A stretch of 64,000 nucleotides of DNA from Pseudorhodoferax soli (GCF_003337555.1 NZ_QPJK01000003.1:178115-242114), one strand, 5' to 3'; shown: positions 53,417-63,819, counted from the first letter of the stretch. Notes: a model not told the origin generated them from the sequence alone. Numbers and translations: made by a program.

Positions 53417-55678
53417 ATGCTCTTGCAAAACCTCTCTGCCGACCAGATCCGCGCCATGCTGCCGCCCGCACTGGCCCGCCGCCTGGACGATGACGCCGAC
53501 AGCGGCACCGCCGGCCTGCCGCGCCGCAGCTTCCTCAAGATGACGGCCGTGTCCGGTTTCGCGCTCGGCGCGTTCCCGCTGCTGGCCGAGGCGCAGGCTC
53601 CGGCCGCGGCCGGGCTCAAGCCCGCGCAGCAACCGGCCGCCTTCGTGCAAATCGCCAAGGACGGCATCGTCACGGTGACGGTGAACCGCCTCGAATTCGG
53701 CCAGGGCACGCACACCGGCCTGGCCATGGTGCTGGCGGAGGAGCTGGATGCCGACTGGAGCAAAGTGCGCGCCACGCACGGCAACGCGGCCATCGCCTAT
53801 GCCGACCCGGCCTACGGCATGCACCTGACGGGCGGCTCCACGGCCATCAAGAACTCCTACACCCAGTACCGCGAGCTCGGCGCCCGCACCCGCGCCATGC
53901 TGGTGCAGGCCGCCGCCACGCAGTGGGGCGTGCCGGCCGCGTCGCTGGCCACCGAGCGCGGTGTGGTCATCGGCCCCGGCGGCAAACGGCTCGACTACGG
54001 CGCACTGGCCGAAGCCGCGATGCAGCTGCCCGTGCCGACCCAGGTCACGCTGAAGGACCCGAAGAACTTCAAGCTGATCGGCCAGCCCACCGGCCGGCTC
54101 GACGCGCAGGCCAAGTCCAGCGGCCGGCAGAACTTCGGCATCGACGTGCGCCTGCCCGGCATGCTGACCGCCGTGTGCCAGCATCCGCCCGTGTTCGGCG
54201 GCAAGGTGGTGTCGGTGGACGACGCCGCCGCGCGCGCCGTGAAGGGTGTGAAGGCTGTGCTGCGCGTGCCGTTGCACGACGGCGGCGAAGGCGTGGCCGT
54301 GATCGCCGACGGCTACTGGGCCGCCAAGCAGGGCCGCGACGCGCTCAAGCTGCAGTGGAGCGACGCCGGCCGCCAGAAGGTCGACAGCACCGCGCAACTG
54401 GCCAGCTACCGCGCGCTGGCCGCCAAGACCGGCCAGGTGAAATACCAGGCCGACATGGCGCCGTTGGCCGGCGCGCCGAACAAGATCAGCGCCGAGTTCC
54501 ACTTCCCCTATCTGGCCCACGCGCCCATGGAGCCGCTGAACTGCACCGTGCAGCTCACCGGCCGCGGTGCGGACGCGAAGGCCAAGCTCTGGGTCGGCAC
54601 GCAGATGCCCGGCCTGGAAGCCGCCGCGGCGGTGCGCGTTCTCGGCATCAAGCCCGAGAACCTGGCCATGGAGGTGCAGATGGCCGGCGGTGGCTTCGGC
54701 CGCCGCGGCCTGCCGACCAGCGACTTCGTGGTCGAGGCCTGCACCATCGCCAAGGCCGCGCAGGCCGCCGGCATCGAGGCGCCGATCCGCACGCTGTGGA
54801 GCCGCGAGGACGACATCCGCGGCGGCTACTACCGGCCCATGCACGTGCACCGTGCCGAGATCGGCTTCGACGCCCAGGGCAAGGTGCTGGCCTGGGACCA
54901 CGTGATCGTCGGCCAGTCCATCATGGCGGGCACCTTCTTCGAGTCGGCCATGGTCAAGGACGGCGTGGACACCACCATGGTCGAGGGCATGCGCGCGCCG
55001 TACGACGTGCCGATGCGGCTGTCGGCCCACCACCCCAAGGACAACGTGCCGGTGCTGTGGTGGCGCAGCGTGGGTTCCACCCACACCGCCTACGTGATGG
55101 AGACGCTGGTCGACGAGATCGCCCGCGCAACGAAGCAAGACCCGGTCGCCTACCGCATGGCGCTGATGGACGCCAAGGCCACCCGCCACCGCGCCGCGCT
55201 GCAGCTGGCGGTCGACCGCTCGGGCTACGGCAAGCGGCAACTGCCCGCGGGCCGGGCCTGGGGCGTGGCGCTGCACGAGTCGTTCGATTCGGTGGTGGCC
55301 TACGTGGTCGAGGCGTCGGTGGAGAACGGCACGCCCAAGCTGCACCAGGTCACGGCCGGCGTGCACTGCAACCTGGCGGTCAATCCCAAGAGCGTGGAGG
55401 CGCAGATCCAGGGCGCCGCGCTGATGGGCCTGTCGATGTGCCTGCCCGGCGCGGCCGTCACGCTCAAGGACGGCGTGGTCGAGCAGAGCAACTTCGGCGA
55501 CTTCGTGGTGCCGCGCATCACCGACATGCCGACGATCGCGGTGCACATCGTGCCGAGCGCAGACGCGCCGACCGGCATGGGCGAGCCCGGCCTGCCGCCG
55601 CTGGCGCCGGCCTTCGCCAACGCCATCGCGCGGCTGACCGGCAAGCCGCTGCGCGAGCTGCCGTTCAAGCTGGCCTGA
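53417..55678 (+). CDS. iorB: Isoquinoline 1-oxidoreductase beta-type molybdopterin subunit
   Basis: The protein has 753 aa. A Tat-like twin-arginine segment [18 protein letters not shown] near residue 35-52 suggests a membrane or periplasmic location together with the iron-sulfur subunit. The molybdopterin-binding domains show [17 protein letters not shown] and [18 protein letters not shown] at the C-terminus, where the catalytic Glu of the family (GEPG) is present. Order of repeats matches IorB-type aldehyde/N-heterocycle oxidoreductases. Substrate is unknown; isoquinoline is the family name only. Confidence 0.9.
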   Translation: MLLQNLSADQIRAMLPPALARRLDDDADSGTAGLPRRSFLKMTAVSGFALGAFPLLAEAQAPAAAGLKPAQQPAAFVQIAKDGIVTVTVNRLEFGQGTHTGLAMVLAEELDADWSKVRATHGNAAIAYADPAYGMHLTGGSTAIKNSYTQYRELGARTRAMLVQAAATQWGVPAASLATERGVVIGPGGKRLDYGALAEAAMQLPVPTQVTLKDPKNFKLIGQPTGRLDAQAKSSGRQNFGIDVRLPGMLTAVCQHPPVFGGKVVSVDDAAARAVKGVKAVLRVPLHDGGEGVAVIADGYWAAKQGRDALKLQWSDAGRQKVDSTAQLASYRALAAKTGQVKYQADMAPLAGAPNKISAEFHFPYLAHAPMEPLNCTVQLTGRGADAKAKLWVGTQMPGLEAAAAVRVLGIKPENLAMEVQMAGGGFGRRGLPTSDFVVEACTIAKAAQAAGIEAPIRTLWSREDDIRGGYYRPMHVHRAEIGFDAQGKVLAWDHVIVGQSIMAGTFFESAMVKDGVDTTMVEGMRAPYDVPMRLSAHHPKDNVPVLWWRSVGSTHTAYVMETLVDEIARATKQDPVAYRMALMDAKATRHRAALQLAVDRSGYGKRQLPAGRAWGVALHESFDSVVAYVVEASVENGTPKLHQVTAGVHCNLAVNPKSVEAQIQGAALMGLSMCLPGAAVTLKDGVVEQSNFGDFVVPRITDMPTIAVHIVPSADAPTGMGEPGLPPLAPAFANAIARLTGKPLRELPFKLA

Positions 55679-55683
55679 GCGCG

Positions 55684-56235
55684 ATGCCGGCTGCGCCCGT
55701 CGTGCTGGTGCTGGCCTCGGGCCGGGGCGAGCGCTTCCGCGCCTCGGGCGGCCAGGTGCACAAGCTGCAGGCGCTGCTGGCCGGCAAGCCGGTGTTGCAG
55801 CACACGCTGGACGCGGCGCGCGCCAGCGGGCTGGCCTGGCATCTGGAGGATGCAGGTCACCCCGGCATGGGCGACTCCATCGCCGCCGCCGTGCGGGCCA
55901 CGCAGGGCGCAGGCGGCTGGCTGGTGCTGCCGGGCGATCTGCCGCTGGTCGAGCCGCAGGCGCTGCAGCGCGTGGCCGCGGCACTGGCCCGGGCTGACGT
56001 GGTGCTGCCCAGCCATGGCGGCACGCGCGGCCATCCGGTGGGCTTCTCCGTCGCCTGCCGCGACGAGTTGCTGGCCCTGTCGGGCGAGGCCGGCGCGGCC
56101 GCCATCGTGCAGGCGCGCAAGCGGGCCGGGCAGGTGCTGGAACTGGCGCTCGAGGGCCCCGGCTGCGTGACCGACATCGACACGCTGGGCGATCTCGCGC
56201 GGGCCGAGCGGCTGCTGCTCAGCCCGCCAGCCTGA
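55684..56235 (+). CDS. MocA-like molybdopterin nucleotidyltransferase
   Basis: This 183-aa protein begins 5 nt after the molybdenum subunit. VLVLASGRGERFRASGG is the NTP-binding glycine loop of MobA/MocA enzymes, with PGDLPLVEP as metal motif and GHPVGFS as a conserved pocket. It should attach CMP (or GMP) to molybdopterin, maturing the cofactor of the adjacent enzyme. CTP specificity is inferred because xanthine-oxidase-family enzymes use MCD. The 3' end overlaps the convergent gene by 17 nt. Confidence 0.82.
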   Translation: MPAAPVVLVLASGRGERFRASGGQVHKLQALLAGKPVLQHTLDAARASGLAWHLEDAGHPGMGDSIAAAVRATQGAGGWLVLPGDLPLVEPQALQRVAAALARADVVLPSHGGTRGHPVGFSVACRDELLALSGEAGAAAIVQARKRAGQVLELALEGPGCVTDIDTLGDLARAERLLLSPPA

Positions 56236-56809
56236 GCAGCTTCTCCAACGCCTTGTCCCGGATCTGGTGCTTCTTGAGGCTCTCGAAGGTCTCGCGCGCA
56301 TAGTCCAGCGTGGTGCCGAAGCGCCCGCAGGACTGCATGAACACGCGCCGGTAGTCCTCGTCGCTGAGCGTGCGCGTGAAGCTGGGGCTGTGGCGCGACA
56401 GCGTGAACGCCAGCGCCTTCACCGGCCCCTCGGGCGTGGTGCAGTGCAGCCAGCGCGGGTCGTACACGCCCATCAGCATCTCGCGTGCCCAGAGCCGCTC
56501 CAGCACGGCCTCGCCATCGCGCTGGGGAATGCGGAACACCACGCCCTGGCAGCTGCCGCCTGTGAGCAGCGCGAACACCAGGCCCGGGCATTCGGGCGTG
56601 CCGCGGTTGATGCGGCTCCACATCTTGAGGGCCCGGTGCCAGCCGTGCACGCGCGCCAGGCGGTGCTCGACATGCTCGAACTCCGGACGCCAGATCAGCG
56701 ACCCGTAGCCGAACACCCAGTAGTCCTGCTGGCCGCCCCATTCGCGCCGGGTACGCTCCAGCATGGGCAGTGGGTCGCGCAGCGGAACGGGGTGGGGATG
56801 CGGTGTCAC
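56219..56809 (-). CDS. ChaC-like gamma-glutamylcyclotransferase
   Basis: The protein is 196 aa from a GTG at 56809, or 181 aa from ATG 56764. WVFGYGSLIWRPEFEH carries the family YGSL glycine loop; CQGVVFRIP and TLSDEDYRRVFMQS follow. ChaC-type enzymes cleave glutathione or gamma-glutamyl peptides to 5-oxoproline. The upstream GTG is preferred because DPLPMLERTRREW appears to be part of the conserved N-terminus. It is convergent with the MocA-like gene and divergent from edd. Confidence 0.82.
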   Translation of the reverse strand: MTPHPHPVPLRDPLPMLERTRREWGGQQDYWVFGYGSLIWRPEFEHVEHRLARVHGWHRALKMWSRINRGTPECPGLVFALLTGGSCQGVVFRIPQRDGEAVLERLWAREMLMGVYDPRWLHCTTPEGPVKALAFTLSRHSPSFTRTLSDEDYRRVFMQSCGRFGTTLDYARETFESLKKHQIRDKALEKLLRLAG

Positions 56810-56847
56810 GGCCGCCACTCTAGCAAGCCGCGGCCAGCCCCGTGCTT

Positions 56848-56867
56848 TGGTAACCCACTGGTAACCC
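56848..56867. promoter_or_regulatory. Helically phased direct repeat upstream of edd
   Basis: TGGTAACCC occurs at 56848-56856 and 56859-56867, spaced 11 bp start to start, about 85 bp before edd. This is the geometry of a regulator binding one DNA face. No known HexR-type site is seen. Confidence 0.35.
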
Positions 56868-56951
56868 CCTGCAGCCCTTGCGGGGATCATCGAGGGTAGG
56901 ATCACCGCGCCCCCTCTTCATGTGCCGCCGCGTCTGCTGCGGCCCAGAACG

Positions 56952-58796
56952 ATGAATACCCACACCACTGTCGCCGACGTCACCGACCGCATCCGCGCGC
57001 GCAGCGCAGCCGCGCGAGCCGCCTACCTCGAACGCCTGGCCGCCATGGCCGCGCGCACACGCGGCTCCGACCGCATGGGCTGCGCCAACGTGGCCCATGC
57101 CGTCGCCGCCATGCCCTCCAGCGACAAGTTCAAGGTCGTGGCCGAGCGCGCACCCAACATCGGCATCGTCAACGCCTACAACGACATGCTGTCGGCGCAC
57201 CAGCCGCTGCAGCACTACCCCGATCTCGTGAAGGACGAGGCGCGCCACTTCGGCGCCACGGCCCAGGTGGCCGGCGGCGTGCCGGCGATGTGCGACGGCG
57301 TGACCCAGGGCCTGCCGGGCATGGAGCTCTCGCTGTTCAGCCGCGACGTGATCGCCATGGCCACGGCCGTGGCGCTCACGCACGACATGTTCGACGCCGC
57401 GCTCATGCTCGGCGTGTGCGACAAGATCGTGCCGGGCCTGTTGATCGGCGCACTGCACTTCGGCCACCTGCCCACGGTGTTCGTGCCGGCCGGCCCGATG
57501 GCCTCGGGCCTGTCCAACAGTGCCAAGTCCAAGGTGCGCGAGCAGGCTGCGCAGGGCCTGGTCGGCCGCAAGGAACTGATGGAGGCCGAGTCTGCCGCCT
57601 ACCACGCGGCCGGCACCTGCACCTTCTATGGCACGGCCAACAGCAACCAGATGCTGCTCGAGGCCATGGGCCTGCACGTGCCGAGCACGGCCTTCGTGAC
57701 GCCAGGCGGGCCGCTGCGCGAGGCGCTCACGCGCGAGGCCGCACGCACAGTGCTGGGCTACGGCACCACGCTGGACGGCCATGCGGCCAAGGCGCGCGGC
57801 GTGGTCCCGCCGATCGGCCGGCTGGTCGACGAGCGCGCCATCGTCAACGCCATGGTGGCGCTGCTGGCCACGGGCGGCTCGACCAACCACCTGATCCACT
57901 GGGTGGCGGTGGCACGTTCGGCCGGCATCACCATCGACTGGGACGACTTCGCAGCGCTCTCGCACGTGGTGCCGCTGCTGGCGCGCGTCTACCCGAACGG
58001 CAGCGCCGACGTGAACCAGTTCCAGGCCGCGGGCGGCACGGGTTACGTGATCCGCGAGCTGCTGGACGCCGGCCTCATGCACGAAGACGTGCTGACCGTG
58101 CGCCCCGGTGGCATCCGCGAATACACGCACGAACCGCAACTGGTCGACGCCGCACTCCGCTGGGAGGCCACCGGCGCCAGCAAGGACGAAGCCATCGTGC
58201 GGCCGGCTACCGCGCCGTTCAGCCCCACGGGCGGCCTGCAACTGCTGCAGGGCCCGCTGGGCCGCAGCGTGATCAAGGTCTCCTCGGTACCCGACGACCG
58301 CCATGTGATCGAGGCACCGGCCCGCATCTTCGATTCGCAGGAAGACCTGCAGAAGGCCTTCTCGGCCGGTGAACTCGAACGCGACCTGGTCTGCGTGGTG
58401 CGCTGGCAGGGCCCGCAGGCCAACGGCATGCCTGAGCTGCACAAGCTCACGCCGCCCCTGGCGGTGCTGCAGGGCAAGGGCTTCAAGGTGGCGCTGGTCA
58501 CCGACGGCCGCATGAGCGGCGCCTCCGGCAAGGTGCCGGCCGCCATCCACCTGACGCCCGAGGCTGCCGCCGGCGGGCCACTGGCCAAGCTGCGCGACGG
58601 CGATGTGGTGCGGCTCGACGCCCCGGCCGGCCGGCTGGACGTACTGGTACCCGAAGCCGAATGGGCGGCGCGCCCGCTGGCCACGATGCCCGAGGCCCTG
58701 CGCGAGGCCAACGGCCTGGGCCTGGGCCGTGATTTGTTCGCCGGCATGCGCCGCAATGCCGCCACCGCAGAAGAAGGAGCGCCGACATGGCTTTGA
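56952..58796 (+). CDS. edd: 6-phosphogluconate dehydratase
   Basis: This 614-aa enzyme is the first of the Entner-Doudoroff branch, turning 6-phosphogluconate into KDPG. The IlvD/Edd family Fe-S cysteines are visible in [19 protein letters not shown] and [27 protein letters not shown] and [15 protein letters not shown] are further signatures. ATG 56952 fits; the earlier ATG at 56922 is not needed. Its end overlaps eda by 10 nt, so both are coupled. Confidence 0.95.
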   Translation: MNTHTTVADVTDRIRARSAAARAAYLERLAAMAARTRGSDRMGCANVAHAVAAMPSSDKFKVVAERAPNIGIVNAYNDMLSAHQPLQHYPDLVKDEARHFGATAQVAGGVPAMCDGVTQGLPGMELSLFSRDVIAMATAVALTHDMFDAALMLGVCDKIVPGLLIGALHFGHLPTVFVPAGPMASGLSNSAKSKVREQAAQGLVGRKELMEAESAAYHAAGTCTFYGTANSNQMLLEAMGLHVPSTAFVTPGGPLREALTREAARTVLGYGTTLDGHAAKARGVVPPIGRLVDERAIVNAMVALLATGGSTNHLIHWVAVARSAGITIDWDDFAALSHVVPLLARVYPNGSADVNQFQAAGGTGYVIRELLDAGLMHEDVLTVRPGGIREYTHEPQLVDAALRWEATGASKDEAIVRPATAPFSPTGGLQLLQGPLGRSVIKVSSVPDDRHVIEAPARIFDSQEDLQKAFSAGELERDLVCVVRWQGPQANGMPELHKLTPPLAVLQGKGFKVALVTDGRMSGASGKVPAAIHLTPEAAAGGPLAKLRDGDVVRLDAPAGRLDVLVPEAEWAARPLATMPEALREANGLGLGRDLFAGMRRNAATAEEGAPTWL

Positions 58797-59434
58797 ACAA
58801 CAACGACCTGACCGCCCGCGATGTGATGCGCGACGCGCCGGTCATTCCCGTCATCGTGCTGCACGACGTGGCCCATGCCGTGCCGCTCGCACGGGCGCTG
58901 CTGGCCGGCGGCATCCGCATGCTCGAGGTCACGCTGCGCACGCCGCAGGCGCTGGCCTCGATGGAAGCCATCTCCAAGTCCGTGCCCGAGGCCGTGGTCG
59001 GCGCCGGCACCATCCGCACGCCGGCCGACGTGGCGGCTTCGGTGCGCGCCGGCGCACGCTTCGGCGTCAGCCCGGGCTACACCTCCAAGGTCGGCCAGGC
59101 CTGCCGCGATGCCGGCCTGCCGCTGTTGCCCGGCGTGGCCACGGGCAGCGAGATCATGATGGCGCAGGAGGACGGCTTCACCGAACTCAAGTTCTTCCCG
59201 GCGCTGCAGGCCGGCGGCATCCCCATGCTGAAGGCCTGGCAAGGTCCGTTCGGCGAGGTCAAGTTCTGCCCCACGGGCGGCGTCAGCGCGGCCAATGCGG
59301 GCGAGTTCCTGGCGCTGTCCAACGTGGCCTGCGTGGGCGGCTCGTGGATCGTGCCCAACGACGCCATCGCCGCGGGCGACTGGGGCCGCATCGAGCAACT
59401 GGCGCGCGAAGCCGCCGCTCTGCCGCGCGGCTGA
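58787..59434 (+). CDS. eda: 2-dehydro-3-deoxy-phosphogluconate (KDPG) aldolase
   Basis: The class I aldolase has 215 aa and splits KDPG into pyruvate and glyceraldehyde-3-phosphate. [12 protein letters not shown] supplies the general-base Glu, and FTELKFFPA contains the Schiff-base Lys; [17 protein letters not shown] binds phosphate. The gene starts inside edd. Confidence 0.95.
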   Translation: MALNNNDLTARDVMRDAPVIPVIVLHDVAHAVPLARALLAGGIRMLEVTLRTPQALASMEAISKSVPEAVVGAGTIRTPADVAASVRAGARFGVSPGYTSKVGQACRDAGLPLLPGVATGSEIMMAQEDGFTELKFFPALQAGGIPMLKAWQGPFGEVKFCPTGGVSAANAGEFLALSNVACVGGSWIVPNDAIAAGDWGRIEQLAREAAALPRG

Positions 59435-59471
59435 GGCCGCGCCCTTCGGCGCAGCGGAACACCGGCTTTCG

Positions 59472-59486
59472 CAATCGCTGATTGCC
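59472..59486. promoter_or_regulatory. Perfect dyad upstream of Bug receptor 3
   Basis: GCAATC-GCT-GATTGC is a perfect 6-bp inverted repeat in the 105-base eda/Bug gap, 53 bases before the Bug start. It may be an operator for the CoA-transferase group or a small hairpin ending edd-eda. A CAGGAGA ribosome site follows. Confidence 0.35.
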
Positions 59487-59539
59487 GGGGTGGCCGGCGC
59501 GCGGGATGATCCGCGGCTTCTGACCAGGAGACGCCGCCC

Positions 59540-60517
59540 ATGCCTTCCATTTCCGCGAGCCGCCGCGCCCTGCTGGCCCTGGCCGCCGCCTGCGCGCTGC
59601 CGGCCGCCGCCCAATCGGGCTATCCGTCGCGCCCCATCGTGCTGGTCGTGCCCCAGGCCGCCGGCGGCACCAACGACATCGTGGGCCGCATCGTCGGCCA
59701 AAAGCTCGGCGAGGTGCTGGGCGGCAGCGCCGTGGTGGAGAACCGGCCCGGCGCGGGCGGCAACATCGGCACCCAGTACGTGGCGCGCGGCCCCAAGGAT
59801 GGCCACCAGCTGCTGATGACCATCAGCAGCAGCCAGGCCATCAACCCCTCGCTGTACAAGAACCCTGGCTTCGACCCCGTCCGGGATTTCGTGCCGCTGG
59901 GCCTGGTGGGCACCGTGCCCAATGTGCTGCTGGTCAACCCCTCGTACCCGGCGCAGAACCTCACCGAGTTCCTGGCGCTGGCGCGCAAGAGCGGGGCCGA
60001 CCTGCAGTACGCCTCGGCCGGCAACGGCACCCTGAACCATCTGTTGGGCGAGATGCTCAACAGCATGGCCGGGCTCAAGCTGCAGCATGTGCCCTACAAG
60101 GGCGTGGCGCCGGCCTTGAACGACGTGCTGGGCGGCCAGCTGCCCATGCTGTTCGCGAGCCTGCCCTCGGCGCTCTCGCACATCCAGGCCGGCAAGCTGC
60201 GCGCCATTGCCGTCAGCGGGGCCAGGCGTTCACCGACCCTGCCGAACGTGCCGGCCATGGCCGAAGCCGTGCCCGGCTACGACGGACAGCTCTGGATCGG
60301 CCTGTTCGCACCCACCGGCCTGCCGGCAGCCGTGCAGGCCCAGCTGGAGGACGGCATGCGCAAGACGCTCGCCGCGAAGGACCTGCGCGACAAGCTGGAG
60401 CAGCAGGGCGTGGAAATCGCGCCGCCGACCACGCCCGCGCAGTTCGCCGCGCTGCTCAACGACGACCTAGCCAAGTGGGCCCGCATCGTCAAGTCCTCCG
60501 GCGCCGCCGTCGACTGA
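59540..60517 (+). CDS. Bug-type solute-binding protein 3
   Basis: The protein is 325 aa with a signal peptide ending PAAAQ (residues ~1-22). [35 protein letters not shown] and [20 protein letters not shown] are Bug motifs. It precedes a CaiB-type CoA-transferase by 22 nt. The ligand is probably a carboxylate that the transferase activates; no TctAB permease is present. Confidence 0.9.
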   Translation: MPSISASRRALLALAAACALPAAAQSGYPSRPIVLVVPQAAGGTNDIVGRIVGQKLGEVLGGSAVVENRPGAGGNIGTQYVARGPKDGHQLLMTISSSQAINPSLYKNPGFDPVRDFVPLGLVGTVPNVLLVNPSYPAQNLTEFLALARKSGADLQYASAGNGTLNHLLGEMLNSMAGLKLQHVPYKGVAPALNDVLGGQLPMLFASLPSALSHIQAGKLRAIAVSGARRSPTLPNVPAMAEAVPGYDGQLWIGLFAPTGLPAAVQAQLEDGMRKTLAAKDLRDKLEQQGVEIAPPTTPAQFAALLNDDLAKWARIVKSSGAAVD

Positions 60518-60539
60518 TTTCTCCTTCCCTGCACACACC

Positions 60540-61721
60540 ATGACCCTCCCGCTCCAAGGCATCACCGTCGTCTCGCTCGAGCACGCCATCGCCGCACCGT
60601 TCTGCACTCGCCAGCTGGCCGACCTGGGCGCCCGCGTGATCAAGGTCGAACGGCCCGAGGTGGGCGACTTCGCGCGCGCCTACGACCAGCGCGTCAAGGG
60701 CCTGTCGTCCCACTTCGTCTGGACCAACCGCTCCAAGGAAAGCCTCACGCTGGACCTGAAGAACCCCGACGCCATGGCCGCGTTGCGCAAGCTGCTGGCC
60801 GGCGCCGACGTGCTGGTGCAGAACCTGGCGCCCGGCGCCGCTGCACGCATGGGGCTGGACTACGCGACGCTGAGCCAATTGAACCCGCGGCTGGTCGTCT
60901 GCGACATCTCCGGCTACGGCGAGGACGGCCCCTACCGCGACAAGAAGGCCTACGACCTCTTGATCCAGAGCGAGGCCGGCTTCCTCTCGGTCACCGGCAC
61001 GCCGGAGCAGCCCAGCAAGGCCGGCAATTCGATCGCCGACATCGCGGCCGGCATGTACGCCTACACCAACATCCTGGCCGCGCTGCTGCGCCGCGCCAGC
61101 ACGGGCGAGGGCGCGCACATCGACGTCTCGATGCTGGAATCGCTGGCCGAGTGGATGAGCTTTCCCATGTACTACGCGTTCGACGGCGCCACGCCGCCGC
61201 CGCGCAACGCGGCCTCGCACGCCACGATCTACCCCTATGGCCCGTTCCAGGCGGGCGACGGCGGCACCGTGATGCTGGGCCTGCAGAACGAGCGCGAGTG
61301 GAAGGTCTTTTGCGATGTGGTGCTGCGCGACACGCCGCTGGCGACCGAGCCGCGCTTTGCGAGCAACGCCCAGCGCAATGCCAACCGCGCCGCGCTGGCG
61401 GCGCGGATCGACGAGACCTTCTCGACCTTGTCGACCGACCAGGTGCTCGCGCGGCTGGACGAGGCACAGATCGCCAATGCACGCATGAACGACATGGCCG
61501 GTCTGTGGGCGCATCCGCAGCTCAAGGCGCGCGGGCGCTGGCAGACCGTCGGCTCGCCGGCCGGCGAACTGCCGGCGCTGCTGCCGCCGGGCCGCAGCAA
61601 CCGCTGGCAAGCCCGCATGGACGCGGTGCCGGCTGTCGGCGAGCATACGGAAGCGCTGCTGCGCGAAGTTGGCCTGGATGCGGCCGCCATCGCTGCGCTG
61701 CGTGCCGCCGGCGCCATCTGA
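60540..61721 (+). CDS. CaiB/BaiF family (class III) CoA-transferase
   Basis: This 393-aa protein has the family N-terminus GITVVSLEHAIAAPFCTRQLADLGA and nucleotide-contact KVERPEVGDFAR. D167 in SIADIAAGMYAY matches the catalytic Asp that carries the acyl anhydride. DISGYGEDGPY and HIDVSMLES are conserved. It moves CoA between carboxylic acids; donors could include succinyl-CoA or an itaconate/mesaconate-like acid, but the substrate cannot be set from sequence. It lies between two Bug receptors in the same direction. Confidence 0.9.
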   Translation: MTLPLQGITVVSLEHAIAAPFCTRQLADLGARVIKVERPEVGDFARAYDQRVKGLSSHFVWTNRSKESLTLDLKNPDAMAALRKLLAGADVLVQNLAPGAAARMGLDYATLSQLNPRLVVCDISGYGEDGPYRDKKAYDLLIQSEAGFLSVTGTPEQPSKAGNSIADIAAGMYAYTNILAALLRRASTGEGAHIDVSMLESLAEWMSFPMYYAFDGATPPPRNAASHATIYPYGPFQAGDGGTVMLGLQNEREWKVFCDVVLRDTPLATEPRFASNAQRNANRAALAARIDETFSTLSTDQVLARLDEAQIANARMNDMAGLWAHPQLKARGRWQTVGSPAGELPALLPPGRSNRWQARMDAVPAVGEHTEALLREVGLDAAAIAALRAAGAI

Positions 61722-61765
61722 GGCCCGGTTTTTCCACCCCCACAGATCGAGACCAAGGAGACCGC

Positions 61766-62761
61766 ATGAAGTTCTGTTCCCCCACCGGCGTCCGCCGCTG
61801 CGCGGCCCTGGCCGCAGTGTTGCTGCTGCAAGGCGCGGCCTGGGCACAGTCCGCCTGGCCCGAACGGCCGGTGACCCTGGTGGTGCCGTATTCCGCCGGG
61901 GGCCCGACCGACGTGGTGGCGCGCATGCTGGCCATTCCCATGGCCAGGACGCTGGGCCAGCCGCTGGTGGTCGAGAACACCGTGGGCGCCGGCGGCACCA
62001 TCGGCCCGGCGCGCGTGGCCAAGGCCCAGCCCAACGGCTACACCATCCTGATCCACCACATGGGCATGGCGACCGCGCCGGCGCTGTACAAGAAGCTGCC
62101 CTACGACCCGCTGAAGGACTTCGAGTACATCGGCCAGGTCATGGACGTGCCGATGACGCTGCTCTCGCGCAAGGACTTCCCGGCCAACACCTTCCCCGAG
62201 CTGCTGGCCTATGTGAAGCAGCACAAGGACAAGGTCACGCTGGCCAACGCCGGCATCGGCGCGGTCTCGCAGCTGTGCGGCATGCTGCTGGCACACCAGA
62301 TCGGCGTGGATCTCACCACCGTGCCCTACAAGGGCGCTGGCCCGGCGCTGGCCGACATCATGAGCGGGCAGGTCGACCTGATCTGCGACCAGACCACGCA
62401 GACCGTGCCCGTCATCAAGGACGGCCAGCGTGTCAAGGTGTTCGGCGTGACCACGCCCAGGCGCCTGGCCAGCCTGCCCGACGTGAAGACGCTGGACGAG
62501 CAGGGCCTCAAGGGTTTCGACGTGAAGGTCTGGCACGGCGTGTACGCACCCAAGGGCACGCCGCCGGAGGTGCTGGCCAAGATCAACCAGGCCCTGCGCA
62601 GCGCGCTGCAGGACGACATGGTCAAGCAGCGGCTGGCAGACCTGAGTTCGGAGATCGTGCCCATGGACAAGGTCACGCCCGAGGGGCTGCGCAGCCATCT
62701 CGCGGCCGAGACCGAGAAGTGGGGCAAGGTGATCAAGGCGGCCGGCGTCAGCGCAGAGTAG
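61766..62761 (+). CDS. Bug-type solute-binding protein 4
   Basis: The protein is 331 aa, signal peptide residues 1-28 ending AWAQ, start ATG 61766 with a CAAGGAGA ribosome site. VTLVVPYSAGGPTDVVARM, LVVENTVGAGGTIGPA, VPYKGAGPALADIMSGQVDL are Bug motifs. It is the fourth receptor of this class in the window, again without TctAB. It closes the CoA-transferase group and is convergent with gloA (30-base gap). Confidence 0.9.
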   Translation: MKFCSPTGVRRCAALAAVLLLQGAAWAQSAWPERPVTLVVPYSAGGPTDVVARMLAIPMARTLGQPLVVENTVGAGGTIGPARVAKAQPNGYTILIHHMGMATAPALYKKLPYDPLKDFEYIGQVMDVPMTLLSRKDFPANTFPELLAYVKQHKDKVTLANAGIGAVSQLCGMLLAHQIGVDLTTVPYKGAGPALADIMSGQVDLICDQTTQTVPVIKDGQRVKVFGVTTPRRLASLPDVKTLDEQGLKGFDVKVWHGVYAPKGTPPEVLAKINQALRSALQDDMVKQRLADLSSEIVPMDKVTPEGLRSHLAAETEKWGKVIKAAGVSAE

Positions 62762-62791
62762 CGCTGCGCGGCGCAGGCGCCTGCCGGCGGT

Positions 62792-63202
62792 TCAGCGCAG
62801 GCCGCCGCCGCTAGCCTCGTCCGCGCGTTGGATCAATTCGACCTTGTAGCCATCGGGGTCGGTCACGAAGGCGATCACCGTGGTGCCGCCCTTGACCGGG
62901 CCGGCTTCGCGCGTGACCTTGCCGCCGGCGGCCTTGATGCGCTCGCAGGCCGCGTAGGCGTCGGGCACGCCCAGCGCGATGTGGCCGTAGGCCGTGCCGA
63001 GCTCGTAGCTTTCCACGCCCCAGTTGTAGGTCAGCTCCAGCTCGGCATGGTCCGGGTTGTTGCCATAGCCCACGAAGGCCAGCGAGTACTTGTACTCGGG
63101 GTTCTCCGAGGTGCGCAGCAGCTTCATGCCGAGCACCTGCGTGTAGAAGTCAATCGAGCGTTGGAGGTTGCCAACGCGCAGCATCGTGTGGAGTAGTCGC
63201 AT
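62792..63202 (-). CDS. gloA: Lactoylglutathione lyase (glyoxalase I)
   Basis: The enzyme has 136 aa and converts the methylglyoxal-glutathione hemithioacetal to S-lactoylglutathione. All four metal ligands sit at the positions known for E. coli GloA: H5, E56, H74 and E122. This suggests a Ni/Co-type enzyme. Start 63202 matches the family. It follows the PaaI-type gene on the same strand by 26 nt. Confidence 0.96.
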   Translation of the reverse strand: MRLLHTMLRVGNLQRSIDFYTQVLGMKLLRTSENPEYKYSLAFVGYGNNPDHAELELTYNWGVESYELGTAYGHIALGVPDAYAACERIKAAGGKVTREAGPVKGGTTVIAFVTDPDGYKVELIQRADEASGGGLR

Positions 63203-63228
63203 GCGGCCATTTTGCCGCGGCCCCGGCC

Positions 63229-63771
63229 TCACCGTGCTTCGAACACCAGGCAGGTGGTGGTGGCGTGGGCGTAGAGCTTGTCGTCCGGCCCCACGATGCG
63301 GGCCTCGGCGGTGGCCAGTTGCCTGCCGCTGTGGATCACCTTGCCAATGGCGCGCAGCGGGCCGCTCTTGACGGTGGCGGCGCGCACGATGTTCAGGCCC
63401 AGCTCGGCCGTGGTGTAGCCGCGGCCGGCGGGCAGGGTGGTGTGCACGGCGCAGCCCAGCGCCGAATCCAGCAGCGTGGCGAACCAGCCGCCGTGCACAC
63501 TGCCCAGCGGGTTGTAGTGCTTGAGCTGCGGCGTGCCCTGGAACACGGCCATGCCATAGCCGACCTCGACCAGGGCGAAGTCCAGCGTGTCGGCGATGTG
63601 GGGGTAGGGGAGTTCGCCGGCCAGCATGGCCTGCATGGTCTGCAGCCCGGTCTTGCCGGCGATCTGCTCGGGCCGGGCCAGTCCGGCCTTGCCGCCACCC
63701 GTGCGCATGCGCAGCACGGTGGCGTCGAGTTCCTGCTCCCACCGGACACGGGTTTCTTCTTCTGTGCTCAT
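63229..63771 (-). CDS. PaaI-type hotdog thioesterase
   Basis: This 180-aa protein has the hotdog motif [21 protein letters not shown] with H93-G94-G95. It would hydrolyse an acyl- or aryl-CoA thioester; substrate unknown. The start at 63771 (MSTEEETRV) is chosen because earlier codons run into the divergent operator. It is transcribed away from the MarR gene, whose palindromic sites lie between. Confidence 0.85.
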   Translation of the reverse strand: MSTEEETRVRWEQELDATVLRMRTGGGKAGLARPEQIAGKTGLQTMQAMLAGELPYPHIADTLDFALVEVGYGMAVFQGTPQLKHYNPLGSVHGGWFATLLDSALGCAVHTTLPAGRGYTTAELGLNIVRAATVKSGPLRAIGKVIHSGRQLATAEARIVGPDDKLYAHATTTCLVFEAR

Positions 63772-63793
63772 GTCTTCTCCGTCGATTGCAGCC

Positions 63794-63812
63794 ACAACTG
63801 TTGTAGCTACAA
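63794..63812. promoter_or_regulatory. Overlapping palindromes in the PaaI/MarR divergent region
   Basis: ACAAC-T-GTTGT (63794-63804) overlaps TTGTAGCTACAA (63801-63812), both perfect. They lie 7 bp before the marR start and 22 bp before the thioesterase start, ideal for a MarR repressor controlling both. Confidence 0.65.
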
Positions 63813-63819
63813 TCATTCT

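Noticed and set aside
53351-55984. An 877-codon minus-strand frame opposite the molybdopterin subunit
   Set aside because: Antisense shadow; the plus-strand protein is a well-formed IorB-type subunit.
62773-62784. GCAGGCGCCTGC perfect palindrome between Bug receptor 4 and gloA
   Set aside because: A GC-only 12-mer with no loop or T-tract; likely chance in this composition.
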